Part shown: piece by piece, positions 26,624-37,503 of the stretch
Position numbering within the stretch: the stretch's first letter is position 1
Layout: each line of letters starts with the position of its first letter
Assembly (NCBI GenBank): GCA_911728435.2
Contig: OU452216.1
Span: 7,080,342 to 7,144,341 of the forward strand
DNA: 64,000 nucleotides
Reading direction: 5' to 3'
Source: Apoderus coryli
Taxonomy: Eukaryota > Arthropoda > Insecta > Coleoptera > Attelabidae
Translations under genes and position numbers: made by a program
The notes under the pieces: generated by a model
Told to the model about the DNA's origin: nothing
Databases searched by the model: none
What the model saw: the letters and a program-made list of their open reading frames with translations, nothing else

Positions 26624-27658
26624 GTTTTTCAGCATTTAATAATAAAAAAATCTACAGCTGTTTGTAAAGAATTGCTCTTAGGTCATCAAGTAAGGGTCTG
26701 TATATAATCCTATGATAATATACTGGGGAGCTAATTCCTGCTACGCTGAGAACGTTTTCGCAACAAAAAAACACTTATTCTCCATCAATATGTTCATATG
26801 AACAAACACAGTGACTTTGGTTGAAATCGAGAAATAAAAATTTTTTGAAGAAAATTGAAAAAATTTCAAGGATAATGTATGGAAAACTTGAAGATTTTGG
26901 ATGGAAAATAGATTTTCCTGAAAACTTGTACGATTATAGAGTTTGATGCGCTGATTCCAAATATATATATAATATGGGGGGTGGCACGAATATTTAGAGC
27001 AGTACGGACCTTCAAAGGTAGTCTAAACCATACATTTGTACTAAAATCTCACTTTGAAAAATCGTAAAAAAATAACCAATCCTGCTGCGCAACTGAGCTT
27101 TGGATATGTCGATCGGGCATCTATTCTGAGTTTATTAGGGTATATAAGAAATCGAGAGGGCTTCTAGTAACCCCAGGGTAGGTCATCGAATAAAGGTCTG
27201 CATACAGTCCTGTGAGAATATACTGGGGAGCTAATTCCTGCTACACTGAGAACATTTTCTCAACAAAAAAACACTGATTCTCCATCAATATGTTCATATG
27301 AACAAACAAAGTGACTTTGGTTGAAATCGATGTACGATTATAGAGTTTGATGCGCTGATTCCAAATATATATATATATATATATAATGTGGGGGGTGGCA
27401 CTAATATTTAGAGCAGTATGGACCCTCAAAGGTAGTCTAAACCATACATTGGTACTAAAATCTCATTTTGAAAAATCGTAGAAAAATAACCACTCCTGCT
27501 GTACATCTGAGCTTTAGATATGTCGATCGGACATCTATTCTGAATTTATCAGGGTATATAAGATATCGAGAGGGCTTCTAGTAACCCCAGGGTAGGTCAT
27601 CAAGTTTTTCAGCATTTAATAATAAAAAAATCTACAGCTGTTTGTAAAGAAGTGCTCT
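26624..27658 (-). repeat. R500 array flanked by a 55-bp direct duplication
   Basis: R500 units in reverse orientation run from 26681 to about 27603. The array begins and ends at the same point of the unit (ggtcatcaag), so it holds a whole number of units, although one has an internal deletion. It is bracketed by two nearly identical copies of a non-repeat flank: 26624-26678 and 27604-27658, beginning gtttttcagcatttaata, with only one or two mismatches. This looks like a long target duplication or the footprint of a recombination insertion. Confidence 0.85.
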
Positions 27659-28104
27659 GAGGTGCCGTCCAATATTTTAGCTCCAGATCAATAAGGGTAT
27701 TAACGGGGAAATATTGAAAATTCTCTGCCTGTGCGTAGAATTGAACTTAAACATTATAATCTTACCAAACTTAATTAAAAACTGTTTAATATTTCATAAA
27801 ACGTACCTTCTTACACTGAAATATAAAACTTCGTTCTCTATTTATTTTTTCTCTTTATTTTCCGTTCACATTTAAATTATTATATAGGAACCGATATCGA
27901 AAGATAAGATCAAAAGAAAAAGAGTAAAATTTTTGTAAAAGGCGATCAGAGCCTTTTCCAGAGTTAACTACGTGAGAGAAATAATGATATTACAAAGAAA
28001 TTAATATCTATACTAATTCAAAGCGAGATGGAGTTTGGAAAAATACACTTTTACTGTTAAATTTCTAGTGAAATAAATACACTTCAGTGAAGAGTTTATT
28101 TCAC
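27659..28104. other. Unassigned intergenic DNA
   Basis: AT-rich sequence with no recognised feature. Confidence 0.35.
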
Positions 28105-28210
28105 GTTGAGGTCCGGTCAATTGTCTGATTTAACGCCGTTAGACTATTTTTTGTAGGGCTATCTTAAGGCTCATATCAATGGGGATAACCCCGCAAAGGT
28201 AGACAAACAC
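28105..28210 (+). pseudogene. Transposase fragment (mariner-superfamily C-terminal motif)
   Basis: A frame from about 28112 reads SGQLSDLTPLDYFL, then a stop (TAG, where the family has Trp), then GYLKAHINGDNPAKVD. The block SPDLTPLDYFLWGYLK is the third catalytic segment of many Tc1/mariner-superfamily transposases. Only some 30 residues remain, so it is a small relic. It is not the same copy as the element at 19466-21703, whose equivalent block reads differently. Confidence 0.7.
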
Positions 28211-28780
28211 ATTACGTTTACTTGTTAACTTTATCTTGTCATATATACATAAATACATGGTTGTTGATTTATATGAGTTTCCAGTACATTTCTTAAGTTA
28301 TTTTGAATGCAATCTATTCCCTGCTTCATCCAACAAACAAGACATTTCCAGTTGCTTCGAGCTTTATCGAACAATTTAATAGTATACTTGATCTTCCCAT
28401 ATTTACCATTATCCTTAAAAACAAACAAAATACTGTTAATATATCGAAATTAGGAACTGTTGATAAATTTAATACCATCATATTGATTTATTAAAATATT
28501 GCAATTTGAAAATTCTACGCACAAAAATGTCACACTAGCTATTTGTTAAACTATCTGATAAAAATAACTGCACTTACTTATTACTGAAGTGATTTCGAGA
28601 ATTTTTAATTGATAAAAATCTATAATCTATCTTGCACTAAAGGAAATCTATTTTCGTTCTACACTGAGAAAAGTCTTCATTAGTTAGAAGTCGTCAGGAC
28701 TTCTCATTTTAATTATTAATGATAATTTATTATTATAACAACTTAAAGTTGAATTGAATCTGTGGGCGAACTGATATCGC
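28211..28780. other. Unassigned DNA before a retrotransposon relic
   Basis: No feature is recognised. Antisense short frames at 28231-28494 are not supported as genes. Confidence 0.35.
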
Positions 28781-29435
28781 AAGATAGTCAACAAAACTGA
28801 AGATTGCGAGAGATTGCAGTCTGACCTCGGGGAACTTCACGAGTGGTGTGTTGGGAATGATAAGCATCTGAATGTTGATAAGTGTTTTATGTCCTATTCG
28901 AGATCAAGACGGACTACTCTTTTCGATTACTCACTGAACCAGACTTCCCTTAAATTGGTTACTACAGTTAAGGATCTTGGAGTCATGCTTGATAGTGGTT
29001 TGACCTTTGTTCCACATATAACTTCAATGGTCTCAAGGTGTCTGAAGGTTCTTGGCTTCATTAAATGTTGCTCACGGGAGTTCACACATATCGATTCTCT
29101 GAGGCTTCTTTACACAAGTTTGGTCAGACCGTGCCTTGAGTATGCGTCGGCTGTCTGGTCTCCACATTATACTCTGCATCTAGTAAAAATTGAGCAGGTA
29201 CAGCACAAATTTCTTAGATACCTAGCCTACAAACTGCACATAGACTTTATTTTTGAGAATCGTTTTGACTTATATGCCGACTTAGAGTCCTACCTTGGCA
29301 TTGACACGCTGGGTGATCGACGACAGAGACATGATTTGATTTTATTGTATGACCTTATAAATGGAAGGTTGAATTGTCCAGATCTTTTGGGCAAGATTGG
29401 AATTCATGTTCCATATCGTGCAACGCGTACGAGGA
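28781..29435 (+). pseudogene. Jockey-like retrotransposon relic, RT thumb and C-terminus
   Basis: From 28814 the plus strand encodes LGELHEWCVGNDKHLNVDKC, KDLGVMLDSGLTFVPHITSM, YTSLVRPCLEYASAVWSPHY and YLGIDTLGDRRQRHDLILL, in the order expected after the catalytic FADD box of a Jockey-superfamily reverse transcriptase. The catalytic palm is absent, so this is a 5' truncated copy. The same long frame runs on by chance into an unrelated mariner relic from about 29436, so the 332-residue open frame is a chimera of two elements. Confidence 0.85.
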
Positions 29436-30165
29436 GTATGTTTCACCGGACACATTCCAAGAAATCAGGAAAACCAACCGCCGAAGACGGATCACTCTTC
29501 ACCACGACAATGCGAACTCAATCGGCTCAAACAACTGCATTTTTGAGCACCGAAAACATCGATTTGATGAGTCATCCGCCGTATAGTCCTGACTTGGCAC
29601 CGACTGACTTCTTTTTATTCTTCTTCTTCTTCTGGTACCATGCAGATTCCTGCGTAAAGCGTCCTCCGTTTTTCTTATCATATGATTCTATTTATGGCGG
29701 CTTCTTGGAGCGACTGGAAGTCGCCCATTCTCATCCACTGGCGTATGTTTCTAAGCCAGGACAATTTCCTCCTTCCCATGCCTCGTCTTCCACCTTCGAT
29801 CTTTCCCTGTAGTATGAGGCGTTGGAATTCGTATCGCTCTCCCCGTATAATGTGTCCCAAGTAAGAGATCTTCCGCTTCTTAATGTGTTCGAAGAGTTCT
29901 CGGTCTTCCAAACCAGCCATCCTGAGTACATCATCGTTTTTGAAGTGTTCCGTCCACGATATTCTTAGCATCCGTCTCAGAATCCACATCTCGAATGCTT
30001 CAATTCGGTTGATAGAAACTGAGAGGTCAACGTTTTTCGACACCTGAAGAAGCGGTTGCTGCATTCAGAATGCATGTTTTGGAGATACCGCAATCAGATC
30101 GGCAAAAGTGCTTCGACAATTGGTTCGAACGCATGCAAAAGTGTATAGATCTTTGTTCTCTATTC
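29436..30165 (+). pseudogene. Mariner transposase relic, split by an RTE fragment
   Basis: The left part (29436-29619) reads FQEIRKTNRRRRITLHHDNA, the second catalytic Asp block, then after a small deletion and frame change SAQTTAFLSTENIDLMSHPP and YSPDLAPTDFFLF, the third Asp block. The right part resumes at about 30026 with GQRFSTPEEAVAAFRMHVLE and IPQSDRQKCFDNWFERMQKC, the C-terminus of the same protein. The family sequence between FFLF and GQRF is lost, and an antisense retrotransposon tail occupies that point. The N-terminal half of the transposase is missing. Confidence 0.88.
29620..30025 (-). mobile_element. RTE-like non-LTR retrotransposon 3' fragment inside mariner
   Basis: The minus strand reads SINRIEAFEMWILRRMLRIS, then LGHIIRGERYEFQRLILQGK and GRRGMGRRKLSWLRNIRQWM, the C-terminal region of insect RTE/BovB-like endonuclease-reverse transcriptases. 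The 3' end carries a (GAA)n tail, seen on the plus strand as ttcttcttcttcttc at about 29618-29633. A simple-repeat tail next to the break in the mariner reading frame is what target-primed reverse transcription leaves, so this is an insertion, 5' truncated to ~400 bp. No clear target duplication could be read, and a few mariner residues are lost at the junction. Confidence 0.87.
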
Positions 30166-30679
30166 CCGAAATATAACCAACCCTTGTATACATGATATAT
30201 TTTAATGTTTTTCTGGCCCTTTTGTGTGTTTTCAGATTGTTATGCTACCGCTATAATACAGAAAACAAATCGAACTCAATAAATGTTCGAGTGCCATACT
30301 AAAACGAACAACTAACGAAAAAATAAAACCAGCTCGACATTTAATTTATTGGTTTAGGATACATTTAAAATGCATTAAAGCAATAGTTACAAATTCTGCA
30401 ATAGTGCGTGAACCGCGTGCTGTTTTCGGTCAAAGAGTTTTAGCCGATTTTGATTTTTTTTTTTGATGTTGTGTAACCAACTCCTTTTAAACAACGGGAG
30501 TTTTTGTTTTTACCTATGAGTATAGTAATTCCAACAGCAAAGTTTCATTTGGTAAACATTTAAAAAACAAACCTGTTTCATCACAATCTACAGTTCAATA
30601 TACAGGGTGTTTGGAAGGTCGATAGAAAGTTTTCGGGAAGTGATAGGGCAGACTATGTAGAATCTTTTATGCCAATCAT
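30166..30679. other. Unassigned DNA with a MITE end motif
   Basis: No gene. A tatacagggtgtttggaagg motif near 30601 is another TA-CAGGGTG-type end. Confidence 0.4.
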
Positions 30680-31735
30680 ACCTTAGTACATGTTCCCGAT
30701 TACAGTTCTGGTATTGTGTCAACTAAATGTAGAGTTGTGGATAGTTTTGTTGATGCTATACTGTTAACTCAGTGCAATTCAATTCTTAACTGTAGCGGCA
30801 GATTGCTGAATTTAATTTTTGCAAATGTGCGATGCTCGGTTGAATTAGGTATTTGTCCTTTGGTTGATGTTGTAATTTTAAGATTAAAAATAATAATGTT
30901 CGTGAATTCAATTTTAGGAAAGCAAACTTTCCGGTTTTATACAACAAGATTATTTCTGCAGATTGGAGCGAGGTATACTTGTCTATTACTGTTGGTTCTT
31001 CGTGCTTGGCCTTTTACAGCATTCTCGAGAACATTTTTGAACAGTGCGTTCCTTATAAATCCAAACGGCATAGGCGATTTCCAGTCTGAGTTAATTGTGA
31101 ATATTTTTAATAAAGAAAACACTTATAGAAACTATATAAAGCTTGGATCTGATTATTACAGGTCTAAATACGTTGAGTTGAGGCGCTTGATCAAGTCTCA
31201 GATAACGACTGATTTTAGCACATATCTGTCAACTATCGAGAGAGATTTGCAGCGCGATCCGGCTGAATTTTGGTCTTATATAAATAACAAACGTGGTAAT
31301 TCCAGAATTCCGGGTGTAATCAGGGATGACGCTTCAGAGTATGATGATCCGCGGCAAATTGTTGACGCTTTTGCTAATTACTTTCAGAGTGTTTATGTGG
31401 AATCAAACCCTCAGCATACTGAGACTTTGCCGGATGCCATTGGCAGTAATTGTGACCCGGGGTGTATTCATTGAGTGACGGCTGAGGACATTATCAATGC
31501 AAGTAAAAAACTGAAGCCTAAACCTACGTCTGGAGCGGACGGTGTGCCCAGTTTTGTTGTAAAGGACTGTATTTATCCTTTATCTAATCCCTTGTGTCAT
31601 ATTTTTAATTTAATTCTACGAACTAGCACATTTCCGGACTTGTGGAAAACTGCAAGAGTAGATCCAGACTGGAATATTGCCAAATTGTATGGCACCCTAT
31701 CTATGATAGACATGCTGAGACTCTAAACGCAGTGC
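30680..31735 (+). pseudogene. Jockey-like retrotransposon relic, endonuclease end to RT fingers
   Basis: In broken frames from about 30920 the sequence resembles the end of the endonuclease and the linker (KANFPVLYNK-like, then KRHRRFPV). From about 31100 one frame gives YRNYIKLGSDYYRSKYVELR, RDLQRDPAEFWSYINNKRGN, and after a stop (31474) KPKPTSGADGVPSFVVKDC and TSTFPDLWKTARV, the RT fingers motifs. Near 31660 it jumps to a thumb-like piece (IYDRHAETLNAVHRRFLKL), so the palm is deleted. The order matches Jockey-superfamily ORF2. It is dead, with several frame breaks and an internal deletion. Confidence 0.82.
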
Positions 31736-31779
31736 ATCGAAGATTTCTGAAATTGACCCTCACACACTGACTTCTGTTG

Positions 31780-31920
31780 CTAAGGTACGACTTAAACCAT
31801 CCCAGTGGAACCCCACGAATTCCGTAGTGCTGTATCTTGTATACAGTCGAATGCTTTGGAGAAATCACAGAAAATTGGTGCTGTAAATTGGAGATTGTTC
31901 AAGTTGGAGTAAACATTGCG
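31780..31920 (-). pseudogene. Small antisense reverse transcriptase fragment
   Basis: On the minus strand a frame gives FCDFSKAFDCIQ, the RT block with the first catalytic Asp, and in a neighbouring frame LQHYGIRGVPLGWFKSYL, the block that follows it in Jockey/CR1-like elements. About 45 residues remain. It lies directly after the plus-strand relic in the opposite orientation, so it is a different element or an inverted piece. Confidence 0.7.
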
Positions 31921-32278
31921 TGAATATTTGCAGGTTTCTGTGTATGTATTTGTCTAATTTATATTGTGATGGTCAGCCTGTAAGAGCAATTAATCAGAGC
32001 ATGGGGTTATCCGATGCAGTTAATTTTGGTTATATGAAATATAGAGCAACATATGCTTAGATTAATCTGATATTATGAAGCTAATAAGTTAATGCATCAT
32101 TTCGCATCCATAATAGTTATTTTGGTTACAAGTAATGAAGTTTCCCAGGAAATGAATCATTGCGCATTGCGGGATAGCAGGCTTAATTTTGCAGATTTTC
32201 AATAATAATTTTTGGAATCATAATGGATAGTTTTGTCATGGCATGGCAAGACTTCGTATACGATCGTTAAAATATATA

Positions 32279-33264
32279 CAGGGTGTCCCCTCTCAATTGG
32301 AAAAAACTACTGGGGCATATTGAGGAACCATAGACAAGCAGTTTGAGATAAGAGACTGATATCCGGAAGTGCATGGTTTTCAAAATAGTTTTTTTTTAAA
32401 AACCTTTTTTTATCAATATCTCAAAGACACGTTTACCGATTTTCTTGAAATTCGCTGGTGATGTAAGCTTAATAAGACGCTCAGAGTTAGCACTAATTAA
32501 ATGTTAATTATGACTTTCAGTGGCGCCCCAAGGGACAGTGTCACGAATAAAAATAACAAAAAATGTACGCTACTGACTTTTTTGAAAATTTTATATATTT
32601 TTTTAGAAAGCTCAGTTAAAAATACAACTTTTTTTGTGTACGAAAAACAAGGAGGATTTTTTACAAATAATTTAATTCCGTAAAACGCTCGGAATTTTTT
32701 ATCATTCTGACTTTTGCGGAATTTCGTAAAAAACTCGGAATTTTTTATCATTCTAAGTTTTTTGCGGAATTTCATAAAACACTCGGAATTCTGACTTTTT
32801 GCGGAATTTCATAAAAAACTCGGAATTTCTTTATCATGCAAACTTTTTGCGGAATTTCATAAAACGCTCGGAATTCTGACTATTTGCGGAATTTCGTAAA
32901 AAACTCGGAATTTTTTATCATTCTGACTTTTTTGCGGAATTCCGTAAAAACCTCGGAATTTTTTATCATTGTGACTTTTTTGCGGAATTCCGTAAAAAAC
33001 TCGGAATTTTTTAGCATTCTGACTTTTTTTGCGGAATCCCGTAAAAAAATCGGAATGTTTAATGATTATGACTTTTTTTGCGGGATTTCATAAAATAATC
33101 GAAATTCTGACTTTTTGCGGAATTTCGTAAAAAAGTCGGAATTTTTTATCATTCTGACTTTTGCGGAATTTCGTAAAAAACTCGGATTTTTTTATCATTC
33201 TGACTTTTTGCGGAATTCCTCAATATGTCCCAGAAGTTTTTTCCAATTGAGAAGAGACAACCTG
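32279..33264. mobile_element. 986-bp TA-flanked inverted-repeat element filled with a minisatellite
   Basis: The element starts CAGGGTGTCCCCTCTCAATT and ends with its reverse complement, allowing about six mismatches over 49 bp; TA lies on both sides. It has no transposase. Most of the interior (about 32660-33215) is a minisatellite whose 40-60-bp unit contains gcggaatttcgtaaaaaact and atcattctgactttt. The short frames in it, such as 32884-33093, are products of the repeat. This is a non-autonomous element of the Tc1/mariner type by its TA site and ends. Confidence 0.85.
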
Positions 33265-35397
33265 TATATAGCGATCTATATACAGCTAGATGTTGCTGCT
33301 CTGTATTATATAATCCTTAACATGTAGATAATTTATAGCATGTCATAAACATTATCAATCAATGTTCAGCATTTGATGTTAATTAGAATATGCTGTTGAC
33401 TTCACTGGCTGATTAATCTTGTCTGGCCAAAAAGTTCATATAGGCAAAACTAGGAATTTTTTTTTTTTTTCAATAACAACACAAACATCTATAACTCTCG
33501 AATCAATAGTCAGATTGCTGTCAAATTACATTGGGAACACCTTAGCTAAAATATTTTCGAGACGGTCCTTCTTCCGGAAAATTTATTGGAGTTTTCTACT
33601 TTCTTTTCCATGGTTTGTTGTGAATAAATTATGAAATCTAAATTATTTATTACATGCACGTAATACCAGCATTGCTTTTGACAATTATTTACAGGAGAAA
33701 TATAAAATTATACTGTAGGTATATTGTGTAGGTGCTAGCAGGATAGAGATATTCGTTGCAGGAGGCGGGCGAAACACGCACGTACTTGTTGGGAGTCCTT
33801 TGACGATGACGTCGACCGAAATTAATTAATTCCCACCCATAAACGACATTAAATAATTTGTTTATTAAATGTATTAATATGGAAAAAAATCATACTCCAA
33901 CTATTTCTCCACGTTAGCCTCCCATTTTCCATCATTGGATAAAAGAAAACGCGAAAGTAAGTGAGAGACAGAATGGCAGAAAACATGCAGACCTGAAACA
34001 AAAGCTCCGTATTCGTCTACGTTCATTCTACCCTTATATCCTGCTAGTGTTGTAATGCAAGTTTCGTACATACAGAGACAGAGTCTAATTAGGAAAGCTG
34101 GCCTGACGATGACTTGAATCCTTCATTAGAGCCTCGACTGTTGTAAATTGTTAATGCGGCAGAACAACGACGTACAAATCTAGCTTGCAATGCACTCCTG
34201 CTACAGCAGATTGCCAGGAGGGATGCCATATGCCTTTCAAATGTTCAACTTACTGTGGATGAACATGTGTTTGTCGTTATATATACAGTATCCGCCAAAA
34301 TAACGGATACATGCCAGCTTATATTATTTCATGTGGATCACCCTATATATTATTATACTTTTGGGTAAAAAACCTTTGTTTCAATTTTTTAAATTGTCAA
34401 TATGTCCTATAACATGACAGAATGTGAGGACCCATTTATGGACCTATTGCTTCAAGAAATTCCTAGTCATTTTTAGACAAAGGCCATAGAAAGATAATCT
34501 AAACTTAAATGTTTGTTCGCCTAGCCAATTAAGGCCTTTAAAGGCCAAATCCAAAGATTTATCACAAGGATCAGTGGTACAACAAACAATTAGTTAATAC
34601 AAGGGGATGTTTTTTAAGTAGGTTAACGTTATTAGAGTTCCAAATGAACCCTTATATATTTTCTGTAGAACAATCTACGTTAATTCTTTTTATGGAAAGG
34701 AAATTCTATTCTTCTCTATCATATAGGTACTTATTCAGTTTCTCTATAGAAAGATAGATATGCGAGTATAAAATCTAAAAGGTTTTATTATAGCAAAACG
34801 TTTATAACTTAAGGGTAAATCCATGTCGGTGAAAACTTACGATATTCCACCCTCATATTTTCCATATTTGATGGTGTATTTCAATCTTGCTTTATTTTTA
34901 TTTCTCGTTTTGTATTTTTTTTTATTTCGAAGAATTTTATTTCTAAAGAAATAACTATATAGTATACAGGGGTTTTTTTAAGTTAAAGAAGAAATATACA
35001 TCGTAGTGTCATTATATCCATTATTATTTAGCATCCCTAAGGGAAGCAGAGTAACACAAATGAATAATTGAGCGCATTGAGAAAGATAAAGAAGACGCTA
35101 CAAAATGAAAGGCACTTCTGTGTATCCTTTCCACTTTTCTTTGTTAAATTATTATCAAATATTAAAACGAACTTGATGATATTATTATGCTGTTAAACAG
35201 CGCTAAGCCAAGTTTGAATTTTTGTGCTATTAAACATACACAAAAGGAAAAACTTGGTTATTGAAAAATTCATAAGCCAATGCCAAACAACAATCCTGTA
35301 ATCGAAAGTTCATTTGTTCATTAATAATTTCAAAGATTTCTGTTTGCAGAATCAATTTTATTTATAATTCATTTACAGCACAAGCTTCAGCGATGTA
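33265..35397. other. Unassigned intergenic DNA upstream of the protease cluster
   Basis: No supportable gene. A short tatatacagtatccgccaaa and ...ggatcaccctatata pair near 34283-34350 may be a decayed MITE. The rest is AT-rich and unassigned. Confidence 0.4.
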
Positions 35398-35650
35398 CCG
35401 GGTGTCCCAAGTTTTTGTTCCATAGTCCCTTTTCAACCTTTTTATTCAATTTTTTAAAAATACAGTTTACATATTTTTCTTTTAAGTTTGTACCACTCTG
35501 TAGAGTGATTTTGCAATAAAAACTACACTGGGTATGCTTTTCTGTACAGTTTCATTCATTTTCAACATTTTGCTGTTTTATTTTTCTCTGTATCGTTATC
35601 GGTTCAAGAGATATGAATTTTTGAAATAAACATTGCACTTTTCACAATAA
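35398..35650 (-). repeat. MITE-like repeat, copy 1
   Basis: This stretch (starting ccgggtgtcccaagtttttg after TA) is the reverse complement, with many mismatches, of 63055-63360. Shared text includes aaaaactacactgg, ttttatttttctctgtatcg and gagatatgaatttttgaaat. No coding capacity is seen. The copy here lies just downstream of the first protease gene. Confidence 0.75.
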
Positions 35651-35945
35651 TTATTTGAAAATTAACGTAATTTAATTACAATGAAACAATTTCGTCGTCT
35701 CCACTATTAATTTTTAAAAACTTTAACCAAAGGGACATGTTTCGGGGTCCCAGCTCCATCATCAGCCTTAAAATATCGCAACTATGGTGGTTTGAAAACA
35801 TCATATAGGCAGAGCCCTTAACAGACTCCAAAGAGTTCGTCAAGTTGCTGTCAATGAAATCACAGTAAGAAGAAGACTTCATGTAGTCAATTTCCGAGTC
35901 TAGATTTTGCTTGAGGTCTCGAGAGAAAGGGTATGGTGAATGTAC

Positions 35946-36917
35946 TTATATATCAACATTTCCTTTAATCCAATCCAAATAATCAGCAACCTTAGTATAT
36001 GCAGTGGGATACCCAGTGATACAACAATTAGTACCATGACTCGCAATCCCAATCTGAATGGTAGATGACAGTTGCATCAAAGGACTACCAAAATCGCCTT
36101 TTCTTAGCAGTAAATCTGTCTCTCCAGATATACACATGGATTTATCGTCGATATGATCAAGTGATTCCTTACATTTTGCGTTTGAAATGATTGTATCTTT
36201 ACCTTGTTGAAGCCTGTGAGGGTAGTTACCGACAGAGTCCAATCCCCAACCTAACACATCGACATTTTGCCCTAGAAATATATGTGGAGTAAGACTTGCT
36301 AGTGCTGAATAAATAATTTACCTTCGTAATCTTTAGAAGCATCAGGTAGAGTCACGGGTTGAATCCATTTGGTATAGTCTACAGTTTTTGATAGTTTAAT
36401 AATTCCAATATTATTTTCAAATGTTTTTTCATTATAGTTTTCATGTCTAGTAAAATTTGCTGTAAAGATTATTACCCTTGACGCGTCCATACCATAAATA
36501 TCACCAGCGCCCAGGATCACTTCAACAAAAGTAGTACTGAAAAGATGAAACAATTTATCCCAACCTTGGGGCAGGATCTAATCCGAACTTACTTCGCTTT
36601 TATTGGTGGTAAGCAGCTAGCAGATGTCAATACGTGATTTGGAGTTATTAAAGATCCTCCACAATTCCAATTATATATTCTTTTACGAAAAACAGCTACA
36701 AAGGCAAAAAATGGTTTTGAGTTACGTTCAATATCATTACCGTTGATTAGCCTTGTATGTATGTCTTCGTTTCGCACACTTTTCTCGACCTGTAAATTTA
36801 GTTTCGTGTTGTTTTTCTCTTGAAATTTAAAAAGCACCTTACCAGGGTTACTGAATCATCGCACATGTATATTAGGATCACAGTGAGAATGAAAGAGTTT
36901 GTCTTGATATAAGACAT
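35946..36917 (-). CDS. Serine protease homologue (S1 fold), all three catalytic residues lost
   Basis: Four exons on the minus strand: 36843-36917, 36593-36789, 36322-36536 and 35946-36271, all with gt-ag borders and matching phases, giving 270 residues. Residues 1-25 include a hydrophobic signal peptide (FILTVILIYM). A chymotrypsin-fold domain starts at R38-LINGN, where active relatives have R-IVGG. The His box reads VLTSASC (Ser83 replaces His), the Asp box ENNIGIIKL (Asn133 replaces Asp) and the Ser box KGDFGSPL (Phe223 replaces Ser); the Cys before the Ser box is also gone. The fold markers WNCGG, LGWG and YTKVADYLDWI remain and there is no frameshift, so I read it as a non-catalytic homologue and not a pseudogene. 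Such proteins often act as cofactors or decoys; its role here is unknown. Confidence 0.88.
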
Positions 36918-36960
36918 TATAACGAAACGTTCTGAATTATTCGAAATGAATGTAGTACAA

Positions 36961-36966
36961 TTTATA
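36961..36966 (-). promoter_or_regulatory. Candidate TATA box of the 35946-36917 gene
   Basis: TATAAA on the minus strand, about 45 bp upstream of the start codon. Spacing leaves room for a very short 5' leader. Inferred from position only. Confidence 0.45.
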
Positions 36967-37114
36967 TTTGCAATCATACCTATTAAATAGATATTGTATA
37001 AGCACCTACTTGAGTTCCGTCAATGCCAATTTAACAGTTTGATAGTGAGATTTTCAAACTTATGATAACAGAACAAACACTTCATCACAATTTATCAACG
37101 TCGAGTTTTCGGAT

Positions 37115-37345
37115 TGGTTCGTCCTTTTCTTTGTAACCCTTCATAATATCATTGTCCTGCGTAAATATCACGAAACCATTAGTAGGGAATCAGATTTCAA
37201 TTTTTTGGAGCCTTGGTTTGGTGTAGGACCCTATCATATAAGACCTAATCAAGACCTAAAAAACTATCCTTAATGACACAGTCCCCGCATGTCGTTTGGC
37301 ATGCAAATAGCCCTTCATAATATCATTTTCTCACCGAAATCAAAA
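37115..37345 (-). repeat. Two units of a ~170-bp repeat, inverted relative to 44630-45165
   Basis: Text such as cataatatcattgtcctgcgtaaat, gaccctatcatataagacc and cgtttggcatgcaaatagcc is the reverse complement of units at 44630-45165. About two diverged units lie here between two protease genes. No coding potential. Confidence 0.75.
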
Positions 37346-37503
37346 CTTATGTTCTCAAGCGAATTTTTCATTGAAAATGAAGGTAAAAAAAAAACAGTTG
37401 AAGCTCAATTTAAGGCAGGTTTCCATAGAATGAAATAAAATGATCAGCTGTTTTTTTTGTTTAAATCTTAAATTTAATAACTTAAAACCAATCAATATGT
37501 CAT

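Noticed and set aside
28814..29812. 332-residue ORF as a single gene
   Set aside because: It joins a Jockey-like C-terminus to a frame-shifted mariner piece and then antisense RTE sequence; the openness is chance.
35676..35882. 68-codon minus-strand ORF just downstream of the first protease gene
   Set aside because: Some protein-like wording (GPRNMSLWLKFLKINSGDDE) but no recognised family and no exon partners; it could be a relic of a mobile element, not enough to call.
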